A DNA stretch of 64,000 bases from Candidatus Desulfosporosinus nitrosoreducens (GTDB taxonomy: Bacteria; Bacillota; Desulfitobacteriia; Desulfitobacteriales; Desulfitobacteriaceae): positions 1-64,000 of the forward strand of contig NZ_JAVHUW010000041.1 in the NCBI RefSeq assembly GCF_030954495.1. The letters run 5' to 3'. The notes beneath the pieces are model-generated. The model was not told the origin of the DNA and made no database searches. It saw only the letters and a program-made list of their open reading frames with translations. The translations under genes and the position numbers were made by a program. Below, in pieces: positions 15,321-24,284 of this stretch; position 1 is the first letter of the stretch; every line of letters begins with the position of its first letter.

Positions 15321-16955
15321 TTATTTCTCTGTTTGAATGGCCACCAAACTTGATCCGCCGTATTTTTCCCTTAAGCGCGGCTTTTCAATTTTGCCGGTAG
15401 GATTGCGGGGAACTATGTCAAAAATGATTTTGCGCGGTCGTTTGTAACGCGGCATGGGGGCGCAGAATGCTTGGATCTCTTCTTCGGTACATAAACAATC
15501 CGGCTTTAGTTCTATGATTGCGGCGGCAATCTCACCCAGGCGCTCATGCGGTAAACCAATGACCGCGACATCTTTTATCGCCTTATGAGCGCGGATAAAA
15601 TCCTCAATCTGCACCGGATATAAATTCTCTCCCCCACTGATAATCACATCTTTTTTGCGGTCAACCAGATAAATAAAGCCGTCTTTGTCCATCCGGGCCA
15701 TATCTCCGGTAAACAGCCAACCGTTTTTGATTGCGGCTGCCGTCGCTTCAGGATCTTTGTAGTAGCATTTCATGACACCCGGTCCTTTGACAACTAATTC
15801 CCCAACTTGTCCAAGGGGAATAGCGCCTCCATTTTCGTCAGTAATTTTAACATCCCAGTTGTGACCCGGTATGCCGATAGCGCCGACTTTATGAATATTC
15901 CCGGTGCCCAGGTGGACACATCCCGGGCCAATTGATTCGCTTAAACCGTAATTTGTATCATATAGATGATTGGGAAATTGTTTTTTCCAACGGCGGATCA
16001 AACTGGGCGGTACCGGCTGCGCGCCAATATGCATCAGCCTCCACTGAGTAAGTTCATAATCTTCCAGCCTTACATCCCCCCGCTCTATAGCATCCAGAAT
16101 ATCCTGAGCCCAGGGAACCAAAAGCCAGACAATCGTAATTTTTTCTTCGGAAACGGTTTTAAGTATCCATTCAGGCTTAACCCCACGCAAGAGCACTGCT
16201 TTACTCCCGGACAGCAAACTGCCGAACCAGTGCATTTTGGCACCGGTATGATACAGCGGCGGAATACATAAAAAATTATCTTCCCGCGTTTGACTGTGGT
16301 GTTCAGCTTCCGTATAGCATGCCGACATCAGGCTCTGGTGCGTATGCAGGATCGCTTTGGGAAACCCCGTAGTTCCCGAGGAAAAATACACTGCCGCATC
16401 ATCTTCATCGCTAAGTTTAATATTGGGGGCATCAGAGGAACAATTGGCTGTCAGGCGGTCATAATTTTCCGCAAAGGAAGGGCGATCCTCTCCCGCAAAG
16501 AAAAGCGTTTTTACCTTAGGTATTTGATCACAAATTGTTTCCACCCGGCCAATAAATTCAGGTCCGAAAATCAAGGCGACGGTGTCCGATAAACCTAAAC
16601 AATATTTTATTTCTTCAGCCGTATAGCGAAAGTTCAAGGGAACGGCAATAGCGCCGGCCTTTAAGATACCAAAGTAAATCGGCAGCCATTCCAAACAATT
16701 CATTAAAAGAATAGCCACCTTATCCCCTTTTTTTATTCCTCTCTTTAAAAGCAGATTGGCCAGGCGATTTGCTTTTTCGTCAAATACGCCCCAAGTCATT
16801 TCCCGCCGATATTCCCCCGCCGGGTTGTTCTCAATCAGTTCATACTCACGCCAGGTGACATTATGACTTTCCTGAAGATCCAGGTTAATCTCAGTCAAAC
16901 ATAGCTCCTGTCCATAAATTTTGGCATTGCGCGCTAAAAATTCCGTGATGGGCAT
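15321..16955 (-). CDS. AMP-dependent acyl-CoA synthetase/ligase (FadD-like)
   Basis: This enzyme activates a carboxylic acid, probably medium or long chain, to its CoA thioester via an acyl-adenylate. The 544 residues contain the ANL superfamily motifs in order: YFSSGTTGFPKAILHTH (P-loop, about 190-206), YGLSES (about 335), then GWLFTGDMARMDKDGFIYLVDRKKDVIISGGENLYP (A8 hinge region, about 410-445) and PRNPTGKIEKPRLR with the catalytic Lys near 525. The ATG is preceded by GGGAGGAAAGAGAGA. It stands alone with its own terminator. The substrate is not determinable; the sequence resembles clostridial long-chain fatty acid and cyclohexanecarboxylate-type ligases. Confidence 0.9.
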   Translation of the reverse strand: MPITEFLARNAKIYGQELCLTEINLDLQESHNVTWREYELIENNPAGEYRREMTWGVFDEKANRLANLLLKRGIKKGDKVAILLMNCLEWLPIYFGILKAGAIAVPLNFRYTAEEIKYCLGLSDTVALIFGPEFIGRVETICDQIPKVKTLFFAGEDRPSFAENYDRLTANCSSDAPNIKLSDEDDAAVYFSSGTTGFPKAILHTHQSLMSACYTEAEHHSQTREDNFLCIPPLYHTGAKMHWFGSLLSGSKAVLLRGVKPEWILKTVSEEKITIVWLLVPWAQDILDAIERGDVRLEDYELTQWRLMHIGAQPVPPSLIRRWKKQFPNHLYDTNYGLSESIGPGCVHLGTGNIHKVGAIGIPGHNWDVKITDENGGAIPLGQVGELVVKGPGVMKCYYKDPEATAAAIKNGWLFTGDMARMDKDGFIYLVDRKKDVIISGGENLYPVQIEDFIRAHKAIKDVAVIGLPHERLGEIAAAIIELKPDCLCTEEEIQAFCAPMPRYKRPRKIIFDIVPRNPTGKIEKPRLREKYGGSSLVAIQTEK

Positions 16956-17368
16956 TCTCTCTTTCCTCCCGTTCTTCCAAACAACAAGATCATTAAAATG
17001 ATACGTAAAATAAACCGTATGAGCCCGTACTTCTTAAACAATACAAACTAAATTATAAAGCTCTGTCCCCCGTTAAGCAATAGACTCTTATATCCTCAGA
17101 TACAGCTCAAACCATAAAGTTCTTTTGGAATGGATGTTGAAGCAAATTGTTTATCTCAAAAATTAAGAGCAGCCAAAACAGCAAGCACACACAATAACGC
17201 AGTGCTTGGCAGCAAAAGGCAAACTCAAACTAAGATTTTTTATAGGAAGTCATCACGAAAATGACCCTCATTAGCGCAGTGGCTATTTTGTTTGGTTCGA
17301 GGTGATTATTCCGGCGAACTAAACTAGACTGACCAAAGACAGTTTGTCGTCCGGCTGCCTCTTGCTGA
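16956..17368. other. Intergenic stretch, nothing recognised
   Basis: About 410 bases lie between the acyl-CoA ligase gene (5' end) and the 3' end of the SbcC-like gene. I see the ribosome site of the ligase gene but no open frame with a start signal, no strong hairpin and no RNA gene. The left part must hold the ligase promoter. Confidence 0.4.
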
Positions 17369-19801
17369 CTAAGACTTGGGTGCAAGCCAGCCCAATTGCC
17401 GGAATTTCTCGCCCAGTTTAAAATCCGTCGTACTGAAAATTACCTGCCTCTCCAGAGAGAGTTTTGTCAAAAACTCCATGACCTTATCCCAGAATCCTTC
17501 GCTTTCCTTAATTTCGCCGATTGAAAACAATAAAGGCAGATCAGGGCAGCTGCCAAGAGTCAATTCGGCCATAGCCATACGATAAGCGAAATAATCACTG
17601 CTTATGGGGTCCTGATCATCGCGATATTGCCGTTCTTGATCCGGTAAGGAGAAAATCCCCTTAACAAGCCGGTTCATCTCATAGTTAAGCAAATTTCCGT
17701 ATTTCCCCTGCCATTCTTGCCAAGAGGCTTCCAACAAGCCCTGGGTGCTGCTTATAGCTTGGCGCAAGCTCTCGTAGGTCTGCCACTCCCGCTTAACGGA
17801 CTCGATCTTTTCCTCCAAAACAGACAATGAAGGATAATTTTGGTGGGTTGGCAGGCGCTTTTCTGCCTCTCCACGCAACTTGCGAATTTCCGCCTGTTCC
17901 TTTTGCCAGGCAGTCAGTATTTTCAAGCGTTCATTTTCTGGAACACGCGCTTCATGTTCCAGCTCCGCTAAAGGCTCCAGTTTACCGGCAAGTGCTTTCA
18001 TGTCTCGTGGTCCCAACAGATCCTCAAACTTCCCTGAAAGCTCAGCAATTTTCTTCTCCGCCTCTTCCTTTATTCTCAGCTGTGCGGCAACTTTAAACAC
18101 CGCGGCCAAAACTTCGTCTCTGCTTGCGGCGGTTGTTTCCCAAGCGCTTAATTTCTCCCGCAATCGTTCTGTGACGCTAAGTAAATTATTTTCTTTTTGG
18201 GCAGATTCCCCGAATAAAAACTGCAGTTCTTCCTTCCTGGAAGAAAGCTGCCGTTTTTTTATTTGGTAATCTTTCCAACCGCTCAGCCAGGCCGGGAAAT
18301 CGTTGACCCTGGCGGTAAGAAAGGCCTGATCCAGAAGTTTAGTGCGGGAATACACAATGTTCTGCAGACTAGTTTCTCTGGCAAGTTTTTTTCGCAGCTC
18401 CTCAATTCGAGCGTCAATTTTCTCCACACGCACCTGTAAATCAAGAAAGCTCTGCTGTCTGCTTATAAGTTCCTCAAAACCGGAGACTTGATAACGTTCA
18501 TAATAACGAGCAAGACGGGAGGCCAGCTTTTCTCCAAAACTCGTTCTTTGGAAATGGGCTCGCAATACTCGATCAAAGGAACTGGCAAGTTTTGAGCCTT
18601 GCCACTTTTCTAATTGCCTTTCCCATTGCCTGATTCTGGCTTTATCTGCCTCTGTCAGGTCAGCAAGATCCTTAAATTCCTGGAGCCGTGCTGTTTCCTG
18701 AGCAGATTGAACTAGAAAACTTTCTAATTCGGCTTTGGTATCTGCAAGATTTCCCAGCTCTTTTTCTGCCGCATCCTTTTCCTCTACCGCTCTGCGCAAA
18801 CGCTGAACATCCTTCGGGAAAAATTCCCGGTATCCGCAGGTTTCTAATGAACCTTGAAGCTGAACAATTTCCTCCGATCTCATTTGGATAATCTTTACCA
18901 AACGATCGGCTTCCTCCTGAAGGTTTGCCCATTCAAGGCATTCTTCCCGCAGAACCTCAAGCAAAGACCAATCTATTTCAGGATTACTCGTAAGAATCGT
19001 CAGAGTTGATTCGGCCTTTTGCAGCTGTTCTTCCAACTGGATTATTTCTGTTTCAAGTTGACGCAGTTGCCGATAATCGGGGTTTTGGCTCAACAAGGCC
19101 AAACGTTCTTGCAGAAGGATGGCGGATTCTATTTTTTCAGATAAAACCGCTTCTTGTTCCAGCAGTTTTTTGATTTCTATTTGGAGCAAGCGTTCTTCAT
19201 CCTGCCGGCGGCGTGCTGCTTCCCAATCACGCCTCAAAGCGGCATACTCAGCTTGCAGAAGAGTTATTCTGCCCATTTGTTCGCTGACTTTCTTTTCCGC
19301 TCCGGCCAGAGAGGCTTGGACGTCGGCGAGGGAGACTTCTTCATCGCCCCCTTGCCGCAGGTTCTCGATTCTCCGGCGCAGCTGTCCCTTGGTGCTATTC
19401 TTCGGCCAATCCACAACCACTCCTTGACTAAATGACTGCAGATTGACTCCGAAGATATATTCACCCCAGGATATACTTTCCGGCGGGGATATAGTCTGTC
19501 CTGTTATCAGCTCAGTTACCAGCGTGGAAGCTTGTCCGCATTCCTTGCCCTGGGGAATAACGCTTTTTTGTATGTAAAATCGGGTATTTTCCCCGGCCAC
19601 CCAAGCCTCCAAGAGACCTGGCCTGCCTTCCGCCCTTAATAGGTGGGGCCTTTTCTGATAAAATAGTTCCAGCAACAACCGGCCTAAAATTCTTTGCTGC
19701 TCATTCTTTTCGTGCCAAAGGAAAGCCGGACCGGCGGGAAATATCCAGTCAACATCCTCCAGCTCTTTTATCCGACTGATCTTTATTCGTTCAATTTTCA
19801 T
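17369..19801 (-). CDS. SbcC/YhaN (Rad50)-like coiled-coil protein with degenerate ATPase motifs
   Basis: The 810-residue protein has SbcC/YhaN architecture: an N-terminal lobe with EYIFGVNLQSFSQG (a Rad50-family landmark), long coiled coils (about 165-720) and a C-terminal lobe ending LPLLFS...ERQVIFST. However, the ATPase motifs are eroded. Where the family has GPNEAGKST, this has WHEKNEQQRI (about 29-38). The signature LSGG region is DPISSDYFAYR. The Walker B LILDDPF position is LLFSIGE. The switch His position is Asp. The frame is intact over 2.4 kb and overlaps the upstream SbcD-like gene by 11 bases, so the pair is still expressed together. It probably cannot hydrolyse ATP and may have become structural or regulatory. 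Confidence 0.8.
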   Translation of the reverse strand: MKIERIKISRIKELEDVDWIFPAGPAFLWHEKNEQQRILGRLLLELFYQKRPHLLRAEGRPGLLEAWVAGENTRFYIQKSVIPQGKECGQASTLVTELITGQTISPPESISWGEYIFGVNLQSFSQGVVVDWPKNSTKGQLRRRIENLRQGGDEEVSLADVQASLAGAEKKVSEQMGRITLLQAEYAALRRDWEAARRRQDEERLLQIEIKKLLEQEAVLSEKIESAILLQERLALLSQNPDYRQLRQLETEIIQLEEQLQKAESTLTILTSNPEIDWSLLEVLREECLEWANLQEEADRLVKIIQMRSEEIVQLQGSLETCGYREFFPKDVQRLRRAVEEKDAAEKELGNLADTKAELESFLVQSAQETARLQEFKDLADLTEADKARIRQWERQLEKWQGSKLASSFDRVLRAHFQRTSFGEKLASRLARYYERYQVSGFEELISRQQSFLDLQVRVEKIDARIEELRKKLARETSLQNIVYSRTKLLDQAFLTARVNDFPAWLSGWKDYQIKKRQLSSRKEELQFLFGESAQKENNLLSVTERLREKLSAWETTAASRDEVLAAVFKVAAQLRIKEEAEKKIAELSGKFEDLLGPRDMKALAGKLEPLAELEHEARVPENERLKILTAWQKEQAEIRKLRGEAEKRLPTHQNYPSLSVLEEKIESVKREWQTYESLRQAISSTQGLLEASWQEWQGKYGNLLNYEMNRLVKGIFSLPDQERQYRDDQDPISSDYFAYRMAMAELTLGSCPDLPLLFSIGEIKESEGFWDKVMEFLTKLSLERQVIFSTTDFKLGEKFRQLGWLAPKS

Positions 19802-20957
19802 TGTCTATCCGCCCCTGACTCAGTGCAGTTAACCCGATTTTTCCTACTAACTCCCAGTGATCCTGATCTTCTTCACTTAGCGCGGAGCTTTGGCGCTCTT
19901 GAAGCTTTTGGAGAAATACTTGGGGCAGAGTTAAGTAACTGTTTCCCTCGCCAGGCGTTGTTTCCCCGGGTGTCCTGAAATTGAGCTTAATTTGAGGAGG
20001 TGCCTCTTCCTGATTATGTATCAGCTCGATAAAACGAAATTTATCCGCCAGTTTCTTTTGCCAGAGCTTAGCCACTTCTTCTGCCGGCCAAGCTTCACCG
20101 GTCAGCTTGATTCTGAAGAGATCCCGCTCCCGTTCCGCGGGGGGCGTTTCCGCTACCAGCTTGGAAACAAAGGATTCGGGGTTGGCTGGAATCGGCAAGG
20201 TCTTCTCGATATAGCGGCGCTGTCCCAGTTCCCGGAATTCCAATTGCGGGGAACCGGGACCGATTTCTCCGACAATTACTCCATGAGGACCGCTCTCCCT
20301 GAAATTTCGCGCTTCCAGAACACCGCTATCCGCCCAAACAGTTCTTCCCGCTTCCTGAATTCCGGTCCACTTTTCCCGGTGTCCCAAAGCCAAATAGGTT
20401 AAACCGCTTGAGGCAATGTTCTCTGTCTGGAGAGGGATAAATCCCTCGCTGTTTTGAGCCGAGGCCACCTCGGCATGCAAAAGCATAAGGGGAATCATTC
20501 CGTCTTCCGCCACCTGAAAACCTTCCAGAAAAGGCTTCTCTTGCCGGTAAGCCGTCCAGCCCGCTCCATATACGGTTGCGTTTTGATCCGGAACCTTTAC
20601 AGGGCTGAGCCCGGCGGAGAAGATATGAACATTGCTCGGCCAGAGAGCGAGACGGTAAGCGGATATGGAAACAAAAGGATCTTTTTCTCCCGGAACGATG
20701 AAAACTTTAGTGTTTTTCAATCTTCCCAAGGATTGAGCAACCCGCTCGACAGTGGTTTTCCGCACATACTCCTGTTCAAATAAGTCTCCGGTCAGGAAAA
20801 GAAAATCGGCCTTTTCCGCTTGACAAAGCAAGAGAACCGTTTCAAAAGTCTGCCATAAATCATGATTACGCTGGACCGCCCATTCCGCCGGACCTTCCCA
20901 AAAGGGACTGTCAAAACGGCAGCCGGCACACTGTAAAAAACGTACGCTCGGAGTCAT
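19791..20957 (-). CDS. SbcD/YhaO-like metallophosphoesterase with degenerate active site
   Basis: The 388-residue protein aligns by eye with YhaO/SbcD DNA-repair exonucleases: FLQCAG-RFDSPF (family ADLHLDSPF), ADFLFLTGDLFE (GDLFD), VFIVPGEKDPF (GNHD), MLLHAE, and YLALGHREKW (GHIHK). Three of the metal-binding motifs are damaged: D-x-H became G-C-R, GNHD became GEKD and GH-x-H became GHRE. GD in the second motif and one His are kept. A two-metal nuclease site is therefore unlikely. The C-terminal capping region (about 255-340) is present. It has GAAGGTG five bases before its ATG and is translationally coupled to the SbcC-like gene. Residue-level reading is direct; loss of activity is inference. 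Confidence 0.8.
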   Translation of the reverse strand: MTPSVRFLQCAGCRFDSPFWEGPAEWAVQRNHDLWQTFETVLLLCQAEKADFLFLTGDLFEQEYVRKTTVERVAQSLGRLKNTKVFIVPGEKDPFVSISAYRLALWPSNVHIFSAGLSPVKVPDQNATVYGAGWTAYRQEKPFLEGFQVAEDGMIPLMLLHAEVASAQNSEGFIPLQTENIASSGLTYLALGHREKWTGIQEAGRTVWADSGVLEARNFRESGPHGVIVGEIGPGSPQLEFRELGQRRYIEKTLPIPANPESFVSKLVAETPPAERERDLFRIKLTGEAWPAEEVAKLWQKKLADKFRFIELIHNQEEAPPQIKLNFRTPGETTPGEGNSYLTLPQVFLQKLQERQSSALSEEDQDHWELVGKIGLTALSQGRIDNEN

Positions 20958-21197
20958 AACTTCACCTTCGTCTTCAACCTTACCCCTAGGATAGCTATAG
21001 CTTAATTAATCTTAGGTTAGATTATATAGTTTTTTACATAACGTTTAAATAGGCTCATTTTACTAGATTTAGTGGGCCTCTAACTACCGTTGCTTATTGA
21101 TTCTTCAATATAAATCCACGTATAATTATAGAGTTAATATTTGGATAACATTTCATTGTCTAAATCCGTTAGAGCATTAACATACTGGAGGTAAACC

Positions 21198-22184
21198 ATG
21201 GATAAGGACCTAACCACCTCTCCCCTCCCCCCCTTTGCCCGTAATTTTATTGATCACCTGGCGGTTACTAATAAATCAAAGTCAACTCAAACTGCCTATA
21301 CCCTTGAGCTGCGCCTGTTCTTTGCTTATTTATGCAGTTCCCTGCCGGATTTTCCTGCGTCCCCTCAGGCCATTGACTTGTCCTTACTAGAAAAGATCAG
21401 CCATCGCCACATTGAGGCCTACTTAAGCTGGGTCAGTGTCCGGCGAAATAACGGAGCCCGCGCTCTGGCCCGCAAACAGGCGGCCATAAAATCCTTATTT
21501 CACTACTTACTTCGCGAAGACTTAATCCAAAAGGATGTCACCATTAAATTGGACCCCATCAATATCAACCAAAAGCTTCCTAAAGCTTTGGAACCGGAAC
21601 AGATCGCCGATTTGACAGATGTTATGGAAACAGGGATCGGCTTAAGTCAGGGACAGTTAAAATACTATGCCTACACCGAAAAACGCGATTACGCTGTCAT
21701 TCTCACCTTAATCGGTACGGGCCTGCGTTTATCGGAACTTTGCCATCTCAATCTAAGCAGCACAAACTTTAATAAGGGTTGTTTTGAAGTGACGCGCAAA
21801 GGTAATAAAGAAACCCTCATTTACTTTAACCGGGAAATTGCCGCCGCCCTTATGGATTATATCCTGCAGGAACGTCCTCGTTACGCGGCCGGAGAGTTGG
21901 ACGCCCTTTTTCTTTCAATTCAAGGGAAGCGGATCAGCAAAAGAGCGGTACAAAATCTTATCTTAAAATACATGACGATCCTTAAGAGTTTTGGCCATAA
22001 TACGGACGGCTTCAGCGCTCATAAAATGCGTTCCACCTTTGCGACTTTACTTTTACGGGAAACTGATAATTTAGCCCTTGTTCAGGATGCTTTGGGCCAT
22101 TCGGACCCCCGAACGACAAGAATTTATGCCAAAGTTCTTGACGAACAGTTGAAACGGGCCGCAGAATTAATTAAGTTCAAATAG
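21198..22184 (+). CDS. Tyrosine recombinase (XerC/XerD-like integrase)
   Basis: The 328-residue site-specific recombinase has an N-terminal SAM-like core-binding domain (about 12-115) and a C-terminal catalytic domain. The catalytic residues are all present: Arg177 (TGLRLSEL), Lys201 (TRKGNKE), His275 and Arg278 (HKMRST), His301 (GHSDPRTT) and nucleophile Tyr310 (RIYAKV). GGAGG precedes the ATG. No excisionase, att repeats or other mobile genes are adjacent. It could be a chromosomal Xer paralogue or the survivor of an integrated element. The compact size and conserved neighbourhood-style genes on both sides favour a resident Xer-like enzyme. Confidence 0.92.
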   Translation: MDKDLTTSPLPPFARNFIDHLAVTNKSKSTQTAYTLELRLFFAYLCSSLPDFPASPQAIDLSLLEKISHRHIEAYLSWVSVRRNNGARALARKQAAIKSLFHYLLREDLIQKDVTIKLDPININQKLPKALEPEQIADLTDVMETGIGLSQGQLKYYAYTEKRDYAVILTLIGTGLRLSELCHLNLSSTNFNKGCFEVTRKGNKETLIYFNREIAAALMDYILQERPRYAAGELDALFLSIQGKRISKRAVQNLILKYMTILKSFGHNTDGFSAHKMRSTFATLLLRETDNLALVQDALGHSDPRTTRIYAKVLDEQLKRAAELIKFK

Positions 22185-22283
22185 GGCAAACGTTCACCCT
22201 GAAACCAAAAAAGCATTTGCCACAGGGATAAAGCAGGCTTGGCTTATGCATAATAGTTTGGATATTATGAGGAGGAAGATAAC

Positions 22284-23246
22284 ATGACGGATAAAGAAGG
22301 ATATCAGTATGCTACCTTTGCCGGAGGGTGTTTTTGGTGTATGGTTAAACCTTTTGCGGAGCTGCCCGGTGTGATTGAAGTAGTGTCCGGCTATACGGGC
22401 GGAGATCTTGAAAATCCAAGCTATGAGGATGTTTGCTCTCAGGATACCGGCCATTTTGAGGCCGTGCAGGTTACCTTTGATCCGGGAGTAGTTACCTACA
22501 AAAAGCTTTTAGAGATTTATTGGCAGCAGATTGATCCGACAAATCCCGACGGCCAATTTGCGGACCGCGGATCATCTTATCAAACGGCAATTTTTTATCA
22601 CACGCAGGAGCAGCTTAGAGAAGCGCAGCAATCCAAACAAGCCCTTGAGAAAAGCGGCCGCTTCGCCAAGGAAATAGTGACCCAAATCCTTCCGGCTAAA
22701 GAGTTCTACCGGGCCGAAGACTATCACCAAAACTACCATCGAAAAAATCCTTTAAGATATGACGCCTACCGCCGGGGTTCCGGCCGGGAGGATTTTAGAA
22801 AACTGTATTGGAATGAAACGCTGAATAAAGAACTTCTGAGATCCAAGCTGACGCAAATGCAATACGAGGTGACGCAAAATAAAGGAACCGAGCCGCCTTT
22901 TAACAATGAATACTGGGATAATAATTCGGAAGGGATTTATGTCGATATTATTTCCGGTGAACCACTTTTCAGCTCCTTAGACAAATTCGACTCCGGCTGC
23001 GGCTGGCCAAGCTTCAATAAACCCCTTAGCCCCGAGGCCCTCCGCGAGAAAGCGGATTTCAGTCATTCCCTGCAGCGCACCGAAGTAATAAGTACTCAGG
23101 GAGGCGCTCATCTTGGTCATGTTTTCACGGACGGCCCTCTGCCGACAGGATTGCGCTATTGCATAAATTCGGCCGCATTGCGCTTTATCCCTAAGGAGCA
23201 ATTGGAAAAAGAAGGTTATGGCGAATTTCTCAGCTTATTTAGTTGA
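22284..23246 (+). CDS. msrAB: Bifunctional peptide methionine sulfoxide reductase MsrA/MsrB
   Basis: This fusion repairs both S and R epimers of methionine sulfoxide in proteins. The MsrA domain (about 8-165) has catalytic Cys16 in GGCFWC. The MsrB domain (about 185-316) has the [10 protein letters not shown] motif and catalytic Cys293 in RYCINSAAL. The two zinc-binding CxxC pairs of many MsrB proteins are absent (GEPLF where others read CGxPLF). The order A-then-B matches the common bacterial fusion. GAGGAGG precedes the ATG, and a terminator follows. It is probably an oxidative-damage defence in an anaerobe. Confidence 0.96.
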   Translation: MTDKEGYQYATFAGGCFWCMVKPFAELPGVIEVVSGYTGGDLENPSYEDVCSQDTGHFEAVQVTFDPGVVTYKKLLEIYWQQIDPTNPDGQFADRGSSYQTAIFYHTQEQLREAQQSKQALEKSGRFAKEIVTQILPAKEFYRAEDYHQNYHRKNPLRYDAYRRGSGREDFRKLYWNETLNKELLRSKLTQMQYEVTQNKGTEPPFNNEYWDNNSEGIYVDIISGEPLFSSLDKFDSGCGWPSFNKPLSPEALREKADFSHSLQRTEVISTQGGAHLGHVFTDGPLPTGLRYCINSAALRFIPKEQLEKEGYGEFLSLFS

Positions 23247-23263
23247 GTAACTATGAAACCCTC

Positions 23264-23311
23264 AAAGCTTTAATAAGCGTGGCAAATCCACTGTTTATTT
23301 GAGCTTTTTTT
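23264..23311 (+). terminator. Terminator after msrAB
   Basis: AAGCTTTAATAAGCGTGG pairs with CCACTGTTTATTTGAGC imperfectly over a short loop, followed by seven T residues, starting about 18 bases after the stop. Confidence 0.75.
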
Positions 23312-23366
23312 ATTTATAATGAACTTACGAACTTGCCCAGTCACTAACTTACTTAAAGGAGCAATT

Positions 23367-24284
23367 ATGTCACAAACAGCAGTCCTCGAACTTAGTAATG
23401 TGAAAAAAACCATTAAAGGAAAAGAGATTGTCAAAGGAGTTAATCTAACCTTACGCCCTTCTCAAATCTTTGGCTTTCTGGGTCCTAATGGCGCCGGGAA
23501 AACGACAACGATCCGCATGATTGTCGGGTTAATTAAACCGACGTCGGGGTCGGTAACAATCTGTGGTTATTCTTTAGCTCAAAATTTTGTCCAAGCCATA
23601 TCCAATGTCGGGTGTATTATTGAAAGTCCCGATATGTACAAATTCTTGACCGGCAGGGAAAATTTGCTGCAATTTGCCGCTATGAACAAACTAATAACTC
23701 AGCAAAGGATTAAGGATGTCGTCGCTATGGTGGGCCTTCATAATCGAATTAACGACAAAGTAAGCACCTATTCCCTGGGTATGCGTCAGCGTCTGGGAAT
23801 AGCTCAAGCCATCCTGGCCAGACCAAAACTGTTAATTCTTGATGAGCCCACGAATGGCCTTGATCCCGCCGGTATTACCGAGTTCCGCAATTTAATTCGC
23901 CAACTGGCCTATGAAGAAGGTATGACGGTTTTTGTCTCCAGCCATTTGTTATTGGAAGTTCAGCAGATGTGCGATACCGTCTCGATCATCAAGCAAGGTA
24001 GTGTGATTAAAACCGCTAATGTTCAGGAGATTTTACAAGGTGACCAGATAGAATGGCAATTGAGTGACCCTGCCAAGGCCAAAGCCCTTCTCCAAAAACA
24101 TTGGGATATTGAAGCCGTTCAATTGAAAAAAAATACGCTCAGTGCGAGCATCAATCGGCACTCTCTGGCTGAAATTAACGAATGTTTTATTAGAGAAGGC
24201 CTAGCCCTAACTTATTGCACTGCCAAACAGACCTCCTTGGAAGATTTATTTCTTGATCTGACAGAAGGTGATCAAATTGTTTAG
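23367..24284 (+). CDS. ABC transporter ATP-binding protein (BcrA/CcmA type)
   Basis: The start is ATG 23367 with AAAGGAGC just upstream; an earlier in-frame ATG lacks a ribosome site. The 305-residue protein carries Walker A GPNGAGKT (39-46), signature SLGMRQR (136-142), Walker B LLILDEP (155-161) and the GLDP D-loop. A C-terminal domain (about 215-305) is the extension typical of bacitracin-type and multidrug DrrA/BcrA exporters. It overlaps the downstream ABC-2 permease gene by 17 bases. Substrate unknown. Confidence 0.93.
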   Translation: MSQTAVLELSNVKKTIKGKEIVKGVNLTLRPSQIFGFLGPNGAGKTTTIRMIVGLIKPTSGSVTICGYSLAQNFVQAISNVGCIIESPDMYKFLTGRENLLQFAAMNKLITQQRIKDVVAMVGLHNRINDKVSTYSLGMRQRLGIAQAILARPKLLILDEPTNGLDPAGITEFRNLIRQLAYEEGMTVFVSSHLLLEVQQMCDTVSIIKQGSVIKTANVQEILQGDQIEWQLSDPAKAKALLQKHWDIEAVQLKKNTLSASINRHSLAEINECFIREGLALTYCTAKQTSLEDLFLDLTEGDQIV

